This document shows, one piece after another, positions 1 to 9,724 of a stretch of 64,000 nucleotides of DNA; position 1 is the first letter of the stretch; every line of letters begins with the position of its first letter. The notes under the pieces were generated by a model. It made no database searches. It was not told the origin of the DNA and worked only from the letters and a program-made list of their open reading frames with translations. Origin of the DNA: Pararhodobacter sp. (GTDB taxonomy: Bacteria > Pseudomonadota > Alphaproteobacteria > Rhodobacterales > Rhodobacteraceae). Both the position numbers and the translations under genes were made by a program. Where the stretch lies: contig JAFIEG010000002.1 in NCBI GenBank assembly GCA_020832665.1, forward strand, positions 1 through 64,000, in the 5' to 3' direction.

Positions 1-1667
1 GGGACATACTCGCCATCGCTCCGCCGCAGGCGATACTCGCCTTCCCAGAAATCCTTGCCGCCTTCGATCGCGGCTTCAATCTGTGCCAGGATCTCATCTT
101 CGTCGTCGGGATGGACGCTATCGACCCAAGCGCTGCGCGGAACGACGTGAGCACCGGGAATAAAGTCGGGCAGCCAGGTAGCAGCGTCGTTGACCCAAGT
201 CATATCGGTAGCGAAGTCACGATCGAAGATGAAATCGCTCGACGCTTGCGCAACATGGCGGAAACGCTCCTCGACGCGGCGTTGCTCGGTGATATCGAGT
301 TCGGTCAACAGCAGCCTGCCGCTGCCTTGCTCGGGTAGCAGAAGCCGCGCCAAGACGTCTGCCTTCGTCCCGTCCGAGCGGGAAATCGTATAGCAGGTTT
401 CAAGATCGCTGCGGCCCTCCCACGCGGCCACAAGCATGCCGCGCAATGCCATGCGGAACTCCGGTTCGTCCGTCAGCGCAACAAGCGCCTGCAACATGGA
501 TTCGAGATCGTCACTCTGCACGCCGTGGAGCTGCCTGGCCGCACGATTCGTATCGAGCACCCTGATTGATGCCATCGCCGCGTTCGCGAAGGCTGGGTTC
601 TGTTCGAGCCACGCTTCGAAATCCGTCACCCCTGCCGCTTTCAGCTTTTCCAGCATCTTCAGGATGCCGGTGATGTCCTGTTCCCAGATCGAGATGGGCA
701 GGAAATCGAACAGGCTGCGATAACGATGCTCGCTTGCTTGCAGCCGATCGCGACCTTCAACCTGCGAAATCGCGGTGCGCACGGCTTCTGCCATCCTTTG
801 CAGCAGGGCAATCTGCGCCTTTGATGGCGCCCCCGGTGCTCTATGGTAGCAAGAGAAGATGGCGATCGGCTGCCCTGCGGCATCCAGAATGGGCATCGAC
901 CAGCAGGCGGCAAGGCCGTGTCTCGCGGCAAGCTGGCGATAAGGCTTCCATAGCGGATCGCGCGCTATGTCGGCCGAAAAGACCGGTTCGCGGCGGAACA
1001 CACCCGCGCCGCAAGAGCCGTGTCCTTCATCTATCGGGACCTGCCCCAAAGCCTGGGTCCACTCCTCCAGTGCTTCATCGCCGAGGTATGTGTCGAGATA
1101 GCGACCATCATCAGAGACCAGGGCAACATTGGCGCGGGCACCTTTGAGGACATCGGCCATCGCCGTGCAGATATCCTTCAGGATACGCGACAGCGGGTCT
1201 CCCGCCGCGATCTGTTCAAGCACACGCCGCTCGACAATCTGCAACCGCAACTCGGATTCGTGCGCCTCTTCGGCCTCGCGCAGGTCCTGGATATCGGTCG
1301 CGATGCCGTACCAACGCTTTACCTTTCCCGCCTCATCCAGAAATGGCCGGGCATGGACAAGATGCAGGCGCCACTGTTTCTGTGCGGCGCACCATAGACG
1401 AAACTCAGTCCGGTAGGGCTGAACGTTTCCAAGGGCCTTTTTCCAGATTTCGGTTGTCGGGGCTCGGTCGTCGGGATGCAGGCCCAGAAGCCAGTCTCCG
1501 GCTGCGAAATCGGCATCAGTGATGCCGGTGTAGCGCTCGAATTCGTGGCTTACCCAATCAACCGCGCCATCCGGGCGCGCGGTCCAGACGATCTGCGGCA
1601 GCGCCTCGGCCATTTCGGATTGCGCCGGGTGCAGTGGCTCCGGGTTTGTTGCGCTTTGTGAGCTCAT
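1..1667 (-). CDS. PAS/GAF multidomain sensor protein, 3' part beyond window
   Basis: Open reading frame of 555 codons running off the left edge, so the output domain is not visible. The start ATG at 1667 is preceded by AAGGA. In order I see a PAS domain (about residues 20-135, ending in the PAC-like 'YGIATDIQDLREAEE'), a GAF domain (about 150-310, with 'DEGHGSCGAGVFRREPV'), a PAS variant (about 320-470) and the start of another PAS ('FIFDRDFATDMTWVND'). The GAF/PAS series implies sensing of a small molecule or redox cue in the cytoplasm; no membrane segment is seen. By analogy with the neighbouring hybrid kinases, the missing part probably holds HisKA/HATPase (inference), but a diguanylate cyclase output cannot be excluded. 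Its third domain shares an unusual insertion with the kinase at 25722-28082. Confidence 0.85.
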   Translation of the reverse strand, partial: MSSQSATNPEPLHPAQSEMAEALPQIVWTARPDGAVDWVSHEFERYTGITDADFAAGDWLLGLHPDDRAPTTEIWKKALGNVQPYRTEFRLWCAAQKQWRLHLVHARPFLDEAGKVKRWYGIATDIQDLREAEEAHESELRLQIVERRVLEQIAAGDPLSRILKDICTAMADVLKGARANVALVSDDGRYLDTYLGDEALEEWTQALGQVPIDEGHGSCGAGVFRREPVFSADIARDPLWKPYRQLAARHGLAACWSMPILDAAGQPIAIFSCYHRAPGAPSKAQIALLQRMAEAVRTAISQVEGRDRLQASEHRYRSLFDFLPISIWEQDITGILKMLEKLKAAGVTDFEAWLEQNPAFANAAMASIRVLDTNRAARQLHGVQSDDLESMLQALVALTDEPEFRMALRGMLVAAWEGRSDLETCYTISRSDGTKADVLARLLLPEQGSGRLLLTELDITEQRRVEERFRHVAQASSDFIFDRDFATDMTWVNDAATWLPDFIPGAHVVPRSAWVDSVHPDDEDEILAQIEAAIEGGKDFWEGEYRLRRSDGEYV

Positions 1668-2034
1668 GTTCCTTTTTGCCTATCGAAGCATATCGACTAT
1701 GGACAACTCGGCTGAGGACTTCAACGATGGTGCCTTGGGCGGCTGAAAAGGGCGTGCCGGCAAAACAAGGACGCCCCTGGCGCGCGAGGAAGAAAGGCGG
1801 CAGGAACTCCAGCACAGCGCCTTGCTGGTGCGATACCGTGTGTTGGTGTTCAGTGAGAACCCATCCATCGTCAAACATCGTATCTGCTGCCAATTTGATC
1901 GCCATTCAACATACCAGATTGAACAGCAACTGGCGTGGCTGTTGAGTTCCCTTGTCAACAAGAGAAACCGGGCGTTCACGCCTGATCTGGGAAGTCCCGA
2001 CACCCATGCCAAAGGCACGGCCCATTTGAAAAGG
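1668..2034. other. intergenic gap between two sensor genes
   Basis: 367 bp between two leftward sensor genes. It must carry the promoter of the gene starting at 1667. Short open frames on the minus strand here have no family resemblance and no good ribosome site. I see no further element. Confidence 0.5.
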
Positions 2035-5000
2035 TCAGTCCGAACCCAGAACCTTGCGCAGCTTAACCGCCAGTTCTGATCGCCGATAGGGCTTGCTCAG
2101 CAGATCGACCCCCGGGTCCAGCCGGCCATGATGCACTATGGCATTCTCGGAATAGCCAGAGGTGTACAATACCTTCAGCCCCGGCTTGATCACTTGTGCC
2201 GCCTCGGCAACCTGCCGCCCGTTCATCCCGCCTGGCAAGACCACATCGGTGAACAGAAGATCGATGTCGGGCCGCGCGCGCAGGATTTCCAGCGCGGCCG
2301 CCCCGGCTGTGGCACTCAGAACCGTATAGCCCAGATCGCTTACCTGCGTGCAGACTTGCTGCAGCAGAAGCGGATCGTCCTCGACCACCAGGATCGTCTC
2401 GTTCCCGCCTTCCGGTCGTCCGCTTTCGGCCACGTCCAGCGAAGTCGCTTCACTTCGCGCGCGGGGGAAGTACAGTTTTACCGTCGTGCCCTCGCCGGGC
2501 TCGGAGTACAGGCGAATATGACCGCCCGATTGCTTGACGAAGCCATAGACCATACTCAGCCCCAGCCCGGTGCCCTTGTCGACATCCTTGGTTGTAAAGA
2601 ACGGCTCGAAGGCCCGGTCGACTTGGTCGGGCGGAATGCCGTGGCCGGTATCGCTGACCGCGATAACCACATATTGCCCGGCCGTCAGATCAGGCTCATG
2701 GGCGACATAGGTATCGTCGAGCCAGGCATTCGCAGTCTCGATCGTCAGGGAACCGCCATCGGGCATGGCATCGCGTGAGTTGATCGCAAGATTCAGCAGC
2801 GCGCTTTCCAGCTGGCTGGGATCAATTTCGGTTTGCCAAAGCCCCTCACCGCGCGTGATCTCTATGCTCAGCTCCGCGCCGAGCGTGCGGCGCAGCATAT
2901 CCTCCATCCCCGCGATCAGCGCGTTGACATCGATCACCTGTGGCTGCAGCGCCTGCTTGCGCGAGAAGGCCAGCAGACGATTGGTCAATTCGGCCGCCCT
3001 TTCGGCCGCGCGAACCGTCATGTCGACATGACGGCGCAGAGGGTCGCTTTCGTCAATTGCGTCTTGCAGGAACTCGGTGTTGCCCAGGATGATGGTGAGA
3101 AGGTTGTTGAAATCATGCGCCACCCCGCCGGTGAGCTGGCCCACGGATTCCAGTTTTTGCGACTGGCGCAGGCGGCTTTCCATTTCGCGCAGATTTGTAA
3201 CATCGATCATGCTGCCCAGCAGCCGAATGGCCTTGCCTTCGGAATCGCGAATGACGAAGGAGCGGTCGAGGACCCTCAGGTATCGCCCGTTGGCATGTCG
3301 GAAGCGGTATTCGCCCGACCAGATCGTTTCCGCACCGTTGATCAGCGCATCGACACCCGCCACCGCCTCGTCCCGGTCCTCGGGGTGGAGCCGGCTCTTC
3401 CATGAGTCGATCCCCGGCTCGATCTCGGCCGGGTCAAGGCCGGTAAGCGTTTTCAGGTTTTCGTTCCACCAGTGCTTGTCGGCGATTACGTCCCAGTCCC
3501 AGATGACTTCGTTGGTGGCCTGCGTCACCCTATGGAACCGTTCCTGACTGAGGCGGATCTCTTCCTCGGCGCGCCGCCGCTCGGTGATGTCGCGCTCGAC
3601 GGCGACCCAATGCGTGAACCAGCCACTTTCGTCGGCAAGCGGCACCAGGTCCATCTCAAGCCAGAATTCCTCGCCGGATTTGGTGTAGTTGATGAGCTCG
3701 GCGCGAACGGGCTGCCATTTCTCCATCGCCCGCCTAATGCGGTCGAGTTCGTCTCGCTGCGTCTTCGGCCCCTGCAGGAAGCGCGGGGTGCGCCCGATCA
3801 CCTCTTCGCGGGAATAGCCCGTGCGCCTTTCGAAGGCGTCGTTGACATAGACGATTTTTGGCCCGTCGGGCTCGTCGATGGGCTCTGCCTTGGTGATCAA
3901 CAATATGTCGTTCTGGCGCGACACCGCGCTTTCCAGCAGGCGCAACTGCTGGTCGCGGGCGCGTTGCTTTGTCACATCGCGGAAATAGACCGCAAGCCCT
4001 TCGGGTGTGGGGTCGGCGTCGATTTCGAGCCATAGACCGAGCGGTGGGTAATACTCGCGAAAACAGACGGCCTGCCCATCGGCAACGGCACGTTTGCATT
4101 CCGTCTCAAGGGTTCTTCCCACCGCCTCGGGGAACGCCTCCCAGATGCTCTTGCCCAGCAGATTGTCCGCGCGGCGTTGTAGCAGTGCAAAAGCCTTCTT
4201 GTTGAGAAAGACAAACCGCCAGTTTGCATCCAGCAAAGCGAAGGCATCGCTGATGCTCTCCAGAGTGTGGTGCAGCCGCTCAGACAGAGCCTCGGATGCG
4301 TCGCGCGCCTCAACCAACTCCGTCACGTCCTGAAACGCCCCCTCGACAGCGACGATTTGGCCCGCTTCGTCGCGCACCGCCTCGCCGATCGCGTGGACCC
4401 AGACACGCCGCCCTTTCGCCGTGGTGATCTGTAGAAGTTCGTCAAAGGGGCGCCCCTCCTGTGCGCAAGCACGAAAACTCGTGCGAATGCGTTCGCGGTG
4501 TTCGGGGATGTAATAGGCTATCGCCTCATCAAGGGTTGGAGATTTCTCCTTGGGCTCGTCATGGATGGCCGCCGTCTCTTCGCACCAGGTGATATTTCCC
4601 TTGCCAAGCTCTACATGCCAGCTGCCGAGGCGCGTCATCCGGCCCGCGAGCCTGCGCCGGCGCGCTGCCAGCACCGCCTGCTCTTCCGCCACCTTGTAGC
4701 GGGTGATGTCTTGCACATGGCCGATGACGATCTCGCGATCTTCAACGATATGCCGCGCCCCAACGCCCCTTACATGCCCCACGGTGCCGTCTGGCCGGTT
4801 TATCCTGTGCTCGAACTCAAGCGTGGCCGCGCGGGATTCGGCAAAATCATTGAAATTGGAAAGCATCTGCGCCCGGTCATCGGGATGAACCATGGCAACG
4901 TAGCCGTCAAAATCCGGCGGCGTCTGGTCCTGCGGCACACCGTAAATGTCGAAAACCCGTTTCGACCAGCTGAGGGTTTCGCGGTCGAAATCATACTCCC

Positions 5001-5982
5001 ATGACCCGAGATCCAGAAGCCATTCCGCCGTGCGCAGTCGCGTTTCGCGTTCCCTCAGGGCCACCAGGGCGGCATGCGTTTCGGCTGCATGCTGCATGCT
5101 CTCCGGAGCGTCTGCCCCAGCGCCAGGAATGTCAGCGGCGATCGCATCGTCCCCCGACAGCATCCCGGTCACGTCCTCGGCCCGGTGGATAATGTAGATG
5201 AGCGTGCCCGCATCGTCATAGACCGGCTTGTTGCGCTGCAGCCAGAAACGCTCTTGGAAAACCCCGTCCGGACCCCGAAGCGGATGGCGCTGAAGGCTCA
5301 TGACATCGGTCACGCGCAACGCCTCGACGCGCTGCAGCGAGGCCAGCAGGTTGCTCACGCCGTCGGCGTCGGGCTCTTTCGGATCGTTCGGGAAAACCTC
5401 GAGCAGGCGGCGGCCCAGCAATGCGCTGCGCTCCATCATCACCGCCTGTGCATATTCGTTCGTGGCCGCGACGATCACATGATCGCCCGGCGTCAGCACC
5501 GCCATCTTGCCCGGAAGAGAATCGAAGAGGCTCGATAGATGTTCCCTGGACAATTCGGCTTTCTGGCGCAAGGTCTCGACCTCGGCGCTCAGGGTTTCGG
5601 CCTGCGCCTGCGCTCGGGCTGTCTGCGTAATGTCGCGAATGCTGGCCACGACCGCTTCGACCCCGTCGAACAGCACCTTGTGCCAGTGGAACGCGACGGT
5701 GAAGTGATCGCCCGATCCTGCAATTATGGTCCAGGTTCCGGCATCGGCCATGCTGACGTCGAACTGCCGGATCTGCTCGACTATCCGCGCCCGGTCTGCC
5801 CTGGGGCGCAGATCGGTGATCGTCATCGACTCCAGCGTTTGCGCGTCATAGCCCAGCCAGGTCTGTGCCGCCCGGTTCGATGCGAGAATCTGCAACGTTT
5901 TGAGCGAAAACACCCACACCGGAAGCGACAACATGTCGTATGCGTGCATGGCCGAACGAGACAACACCTGTGCTTCCTGCAT
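2035..5982 (-). CDS. seven-PAS hybrid sensor histidine kinase with C-terminal receiver
   Basis: 1315 aa, soluble. About seven PAS domains: roughly 10-120, 150-275, 315-435, 445-560, 570-680, 690-800 and 800-925. HisKA follows, with phosphoacceptor His in 'GGVAHDFNNLL', then HATPase_c (N box 'NLAINSRDAMPDGG', G1 'DTGHGIP', G2 'GTGLGLSM') and a receiver with acceptor Asp in 'LLFTDVVLPGG'. The sixth PAS is LOV-like: it has 'NDAFERRTGYSREEVIGR', then 'GRTPRFLQG' where photoactive LOV domains have GRNCRFLQG, so the flavin-adduct cysteine is missing. A coiled coil (about 120-150) joins PAS1 and PAS2. Family knowledge says such kinases pass phosphate from His to their own Asp and onward through an HPt protein; one HPt is encoded at 23165-23563. 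The ligand and target are unknown. The gene is monocistronic with its own upstream gap. Confidence 0.93.
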   Translation of the reverse strand: MQEAQVLSRSAMHAYDMLSLPVWVFSLKTLQILASNRAAQTWLGYDAQTLESMTITDLRPRADRARIVEQIRQFDVSMADAGTWTIIAGSGDHFTVAFHWHKVLFDGVEAVVASIRDITQTARAQAQAETLSAEVETLRQKAELSREHLSSLFDSLPGKMAVLTPGDHVIVAATNEYAQAVMMERSALLGRRLLEVFPNDPKEPDADGVSNLLASLQRVEALRVTDVMSLQRHPLRGPDGVFQERFWLQRNKPVYDDAGTLIYIIHRAEDVTGMLSGDDAIAADIPGAGADAPESMQHAAETHAALVALRERETRLRTAEWLLDLGSWEYDFDRETLSWSKRVFDIYGVPQDQTPPDFDGYVAMVHPDDRAQMLSNFNDFAESRAATLEFEHRINRPDGTVGHVRGVGARHIVEDREIVIGHVQDITRYKVAEEQAVLAARRRRLAGRMTRLGSWHVELGKGNITWCEETAAIHDEPKEKSPTLDEAIAYYIPEHRERIRTSFRACAQEGRPFDELLQITTAKGRRVWVHAIGEAVRDEAGQIVAVEGAFQDVTELVEARDASEALSERLHHTLESISDAFALLDANWRFVFLNKKAFALLQRRADNLLGKSIWEAFPEAVGRTLETECKRAVADGQAVCFREYYPPLGLWLEIDADPTPEGLAVYFRDVTKQRARDQQLRLLESAVSRQNDILLITKAEPIDEPDGPKIVYVNDAFERRTGYSREEVIGRTPRFLQGPKTQRDELDRIRRAMEKWQPVRAELINYTKSGEEFWLEMDLVPLADESGWFTHWVAVERDITERRRAEEEIRLSQERFHRVTQATNEVIWDWDVIADKHWWNENLKTLTGLDPAEIEPGIDSWKSRLHPEDRDEAVAGVDALINGAETIWSGEYRFRHANGRYLRVLDRSFVIRDSEGKAIRLLGSMIDVTNLREMESRLRQSQKLESVGQLTGGVAHDFNNLLTIILGNTEFLQDAIDESDPLRRHVDMTVRAAERAAELTNRLLAFSRKQALQPQVIDVNALIAGMEDMLRRTLGAELSIEITRGEGLWQTEIDPSQLESALLNLAINSRDAMPDGGSLTIETANAWLDDTYVAHEPDLTAGQYVVIAVSDTGHGIPPDQVDRAFEPFFTTKDVDKGTGLGLSMVYGFVKQSGGHIRLYSEPGEGTTVKLYFPRARSEATSLDVAESGRPEGGNETILVVEDDPLLLQQVCTQVSDLGYTVLSATAGAAALEILRARPDIDLLFTDVVLPGGMNGRQVAEAAQVIKPGLKVLYTSGYSENAIVHHGRLDPGVDLLSKPYRRSELAVKLRKVLGSD

Positions 5983-6317
5983 GATTCCCTCGCAAGGCCG
6001 ATTGGTGCGCGCTTGTAGGTATCAACTAATGACGAGGGCGTAGTTAAGCAACGCAAGCCTGATGGGAAAAGAAAGAGCGCTTATGCCAGGTCGCCCCTGT
6101 CGAACGTTTTGTCTGGTTTGCGCCAAAGGCATGAGAGGATGCATTGGCCACACTTCGGCGCACTGCCCCTCGCGACAAGATCGACATGGTTCCGGTGCTC
6201 TCGGCCGCCTGGCAAGCGGCGCCGATCATTCGACCGAGGCCGGGCGGGTTGACCAGGCACATCAATCGGTAACACTTTGGCCGCCGGGATGGGGCAACGG
6301 CTGCGAAGACCGCAAAG
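5983..6317. other. intergenic gap
   Basis: 335 bp between the 1315-aa kinase and the downstream end of the REC-EAL gene, both leftward. It should contain the kinase promoter. Overlapping short frames look like noise, and I see no repeat or RNA-like structure I would defend. Confidence 0.45.
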
Positions 6318-7586
6318 TTATACGGGCAGTCGACCGGCCTGTTCAATCAGCCAGGTTCGCGCCATTTCCGCGGGCATCGGCCTTGCGATATGAAATCCCT
6401 GTCCAATGTCGCAGCCAAGTTCGCGGGAAAGCTGCATCATGGCCGCGTCCTCCACGCCCTCGATCGTGACGGACATGTCCATGCTCTTTGCGATCCGCAC
6501 CAGGTTGCGAACCAGTTTTGCAGCACCTGGCGACGTACTGATGTCGCGGGCAAAATAACGGTCTATCTTCAGCTCGTTGAAGGGAATGCGGACCAGGCGT
6601 TCCAGCGACGAGACGCCGGTGCCGAAATCGTCGATGGAAAGCGAGTAACCGCGCATTCTCAGACGGGTCAGCGCATCGATCTCTCCTTGCGCCATCTCGA
6701 CCGGGCCGGCCTCGGTGATTTCAAGGATCAGGCGAGCCGGCGTAAGGTCGAATCGTTGTAAATATCCGTCAAGAAGCGCCGGAAATGCCGGCTCTGCACA
6801 GACGCGCATCGGTACGTTTACCGCCATGCACAAATCAGTATCGCCCAGTTCGGCCAGGAAGGACAACGACTGGTCGAGCATCACCTCGCACAGTTCGCGG
6901 TCCAGTTCGGCCATCGAAGCCAGAGGTACGAATACACCCGGCGAAATCATGCCCATTTCCGGGTGTTCCCAGCGCGCCAGGGCCTCGAAGCCACAGGGCT
7001 CGTGGTCTCGCAGCCGCAGCTTGGGTTGGAAATGGGCGCGGATCTGTCCGTTCGTGAGCGCTTCCTTGATCATTTCCGCGGTTATGGCCAGCGAGCCGAA
7101 ATCGATCGGGGCAGTCTTCGGACTGTCGTTTTGCACCTGAACGGCCTTCAGCGCCGCAAGCAAGGCCGTTCGGCGAACCGGCTTGGGCAACACACTGACG
7201 ACATCCAGCCCGTTGATACGCGCCGAATGGCGCGCGGTTTCCAACACCCGCGAGTCGCAGCCGCTTGTAAGGATGACTTGCACCGGCCCCCTGGTACCAA
7301 GTTCGCGCATGACTTCCAGACCGTCGCGCCCCGGCATCTGCAAGTCGATGATCACCACATCCGCCGTTGCCTGGTCGAGCTCGCGAAAGAAATCATCCGC
7401 GCAGCACACGAAGCGAGCTTGTGCGCCGAGCGAGATTGCCATGGCCGTAATGATTTCTGCTACCGCGCTGTCGTCATCCAGCACAAGAACCGATTGCCCG
7501 TCAACATTACTGCTCGCCGTGTAAGTCATGCGCGAACTCCGAGTTTTCCGGCCACCTGCAAGGTGCGTGTGAGAAATCATGTTCAT
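6318..7586 (-). CDS. response regulator with EAL c-di-GMP phosphodiesterase domain
   Basis: 422 aa if started at 7586. An internal ATG at 7529 (residue 20) has a good CGGAG ribosome site, and the extra N-terminus lacks domain character, so 7529 is a strong alternative. A receiver domain (about 32-150) has acceptor Asp81 in 'VVIIDLQMPG' and the conserved 'LPKP' lysine. The EAL domain (about 175-420) keeps the catalytic set: E201 in 'FEALARW', Asn in 'MAVNVP', 'LEITE', 'IDDFGTG', 'LKIDR', 'IEGVED' and 'GQGFHIARP'. It should therefore be an active phosphodiesterase turning c-di-GMP into pGpG, gated by phosphorylation. Lying between hybrid kinases and beside a Tad pilus locus, it plausibly tunes surface attachment (inference). 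Confidence 0.92.
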   Translation of the reverse strand: MNMISHTHLAGGRKTRSSRMTYTASSNVDGQSVLVLDDDSAVAEIITAMAISLGAQARFVCCADDFFRELDQATADVVIIDLQMPGRDGLEVMRELGTRGPVQVILTSGCDSRVLETARHSARINGLDVVSVLPKPVRRTALLAALKAVQVQNDSPKTAPIDFGSLAITAEMIKEALTNGQIRAHFQPKLRLRDHEPCGFEALARWEHPEMGMISPGVFVPLASMAELDRELCEVMLDQSLSFLAELGDTDLCMAVNVPMRVCAEPAFPALLDGYLQRFDLTPARLILEITEAGPVEMAQGEIDALTRLRMRGYSLSIDDFGTGVSSLERLVRIPFNELKIDRYFARDISTSPGAAKLVRNLVRIAKSMDMSVTIEGVEDAAMMQLSRELGCDIGQGFHIARPMPAEMARTWLIEQAGRLPV

Positions 7587-8292
7587 GACGAATGCACTCC
7601 CCCATGCTGACGCTCCTCACCGGTATGAGGTGATGGTGTCACAAATGAGACGAGAATGCACCAAACTGCGGCACCTCGCTTTGCGGAAACCTTTAGAAGA
7701 CCCTACGGAACCACTGACCAACACACCAGAACGAACCGAGCCGTGGAACGCAACCTCGCGCGGAATTGCTGCCTGTGTGGTTTGAGCCGGTTCAGCCAAG
7801 TCGGCAATCGGCGGGAACAAGGGCATATTGCCATTGGTTTTCCGGCCTTGGCTTCCGCCTTCGGCGTTGCGTAGAAACACTGCCGTCATATTGACTGTCA
7901 ATCGGCAAGGAAAGAAGTCGAGCATGGCTGCACGGTCGTTCATTTTTTTTGCGCCTTGGGTTCCGGCGGCAACGAACGTCAGACCGGAAAGGCGCCAGCC
8001 GATCCCCATCAGATCTGCGCGCGTGACCTTCCTTGCCAGCTCATTGCGCAGGCTCGCAAAGCAGGACGGTTTCGCCGCTGGCGGGGCGCCGGGCATGCTC
8101 GCCGAAATCCGACAGATCAAATCGCCAACGGGAAATTACCGAGGTTCCACAAAACGCTTGACCGGGCTACGGCGAGCACTAATGCTCAACCATGGAGAGT
8201 AACGCCTGAGAATGAACCGGGGCTTCTTCGATTTCGCGGGCTTCCCGGTTATTTGCCTGACAAGCCCCACAGCAGCGCCGCGGAGAAGCTCG
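7587..8292. other. intergenic gap between divergent signalling genes
   Basis: About 700 bp between the leftward REC-EAL gene and the rightward hybrid kinase, so two promoters are expected. An open frame from about 7924 (92 codons, with an AAGGAAAG upstream) gives a basic protein with no recognised motif, and I do not call it. Nothing else is convincing. Confidence 0.4.
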
Positions 8293-9648
8293 ATGCGACT
8301 AGCGCCGGACCTCAGGATTGCACTGATTTATGCGATCCTTAGCCTGCTCTACATCTTCGTGTCGGACAGGCTTGTCGAGCACTTCGTCGCTGATGTCAGG
8401 AGCGGAGCGGTGCAGACGGCGAAAGGTACGGGCTTCGTGTTGCTCTCGGCGCTCGTTATCTATCTGCTGATCCGGGCAGAGCTGAACAAACAGGAGCGGA
8501 TGCGCCAGGTCGCCATGCGGGCGCAACGACTTGAAGCAGTCGGCCAGTTGGCCACGGTGATGGCGCATGATTTCAACAACATCCTCACGGTTGTCATCGG
8601 CTCTGGAGAGATGGGCGAGGACGCCTTGCCGCCAGAGCACCCCTCGCGCATACACCTCGCCAACTCCATGAGCGCGGCTGAAAAAGCCGGCCGGCTGGCG
8701 CATCAGATGCTTGTTTTCTCGCGGCAGGGCCATCTGCCCTCGCAACCGGTGAACGTGAACCAAAGCATCAAGGATCTGGTCCCGTTGTTGAAGCTGGCCA
8801 CGGGAGAACAGGTGTCGCTGCGCTGCAACCTGTCCGACGGGTTGCCACCAATCAACGCCGAGCCCTACAAGTTCGAAAACATCCTGTTGAATCTGATCAT
8901 AAATTCGCGCGATGCCATGCCGCAGGGCGGAGAGATTGTTCTGGAAACCGCCCGGGAGCGGCTTGATTCCCGGCTTGCCGACGAATTTTGGACAGTGCCG
9001 CCCGGCGATTATGTAACGGTTTCGGTGCGCGATACAGGCCACGGCATGTCGAAACCGATCATGGGAAAGGTGCTGGAACCATTCTACACGACCAAACCGG
9101 TGGGCAAGGGAACGGGCCTTGGCCTGACCACGCTGCGCGAAGGCATGCGGGCATGGAAGGGTCATCTGAGGATCACCAGCGCCATCGGACTCGGCACAAC
9201 CATCAAGATGTATCTGGTGCCCGCAAATTGCGAGGTTCCGGCAAGGCCAAATCGAAAGCCGGCGGGTGCTCCGGTCGGCGGCAGGGGCGAGACAATCCTG
9301 CTGGTTGAGAACGAAGCCGATGTGCGCGCATCTGTTGCCAGCCAGTTGAGGAAACTTGGATACGAGGTGAAGACTGCGGCAGATATGCCGGAGGCCCGTG
9401 GAATCATGGAAGCGGGTCAGAAGGTGGATCTTTTGCTCAGCGATATCATGCTGGATGGCACCGAGACCGGCGTAGCGCTGGCCAAGCAGGCTCGCTCTTC
9501 AGACAAGGGGCTGAAAGTTGTCCTCATGTCCGGTTATGCAGACCCTGTCCTGACCGCCGAAATGGCCAATTTCGCCGATCTGGGTTGGCTGGCCAAACCT
9601 TTCGACCGATCCACCCTGAACCGCGAATTGCGCAGGCTTCTGGACTGA
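8293..9648 (+). CDS. membrane-anchored hybrid histidine kinase with receiver
   Basis: 451 aa. The start ATG at 8293 is chosen because GGAGAAG (8282-8288) sits just upstream; an in-frame ATG at 8212 lacks such a site. Two hydrophobic segments (about 8-24 and 45-61) bracket a very short periplasmic loop, with no recognisable extracellular sensor. HisKA follows with His92 in 'MAHDFNNIL', then HATPase_c ('NLIINSRDAMPQGG', 'DTGHGM', 'GTGLGLT') and a C-terminal receiver (about 325-450, acceptor Asp in 'LLLSDIMLDG'). Without a PAS or large loop, the signal may come from the membrane or a partner protein. It converges on the TadG-like gene. It probably belongs to the same phosphorelay family as the other kinases here (inference). 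Confidence 0.9.
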   Translation: MRLAPDLRIALIYAILSLLYIFVSDRLVEHFVADVRSGAVQTAKGTGFVLLSALVIYLLIRAELNKQERMRQVAMRAQRLEAVGQLATVMAHDFNNILTVVIGSGEMGEDALPPEHPSRIHLANSMSAAEKAGRLAHQMLVFSRQGHLPSQPVNVNQSIKDLVPLLKLATGEQVSLRCNLSDGLPPINAEPYKFENILLNLIINSRDAMPQGGEIVLETARERLDSRLADEFWTVPPGDYVTVSVRDTGHGMSKPIMGKVLEPFYTTKPVGKGTGLGLTTLREGMRAWKGHLRITSAIGLGTTIKMYLVPANCEVPARPNRKPAGAPVGGRGETILLVENEADVRASVASQLRKLGYEVKTAADMPEARGIMEAGQKVDLLLSDIMLDGTETGVALAKQARSSDKGLKVVLMSGYADPVLTAEMANFADLGWLAKPFDRSTLNRELRRLLD

Positions 9649-9724
9649 ACAGAGCAATGGCCCGCAGGTCACGCGCCGAGCATCGCGCCGCCGGGTTCCG
9701 GGCGCTACGATCGATCGGATGGTT

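Noticed and set aside
7617-8120. 167-codon open frame on the minus strand between REC-EAL and kinase genes
   Set aside because: No ribosome site, no motif, irregular codon usage.
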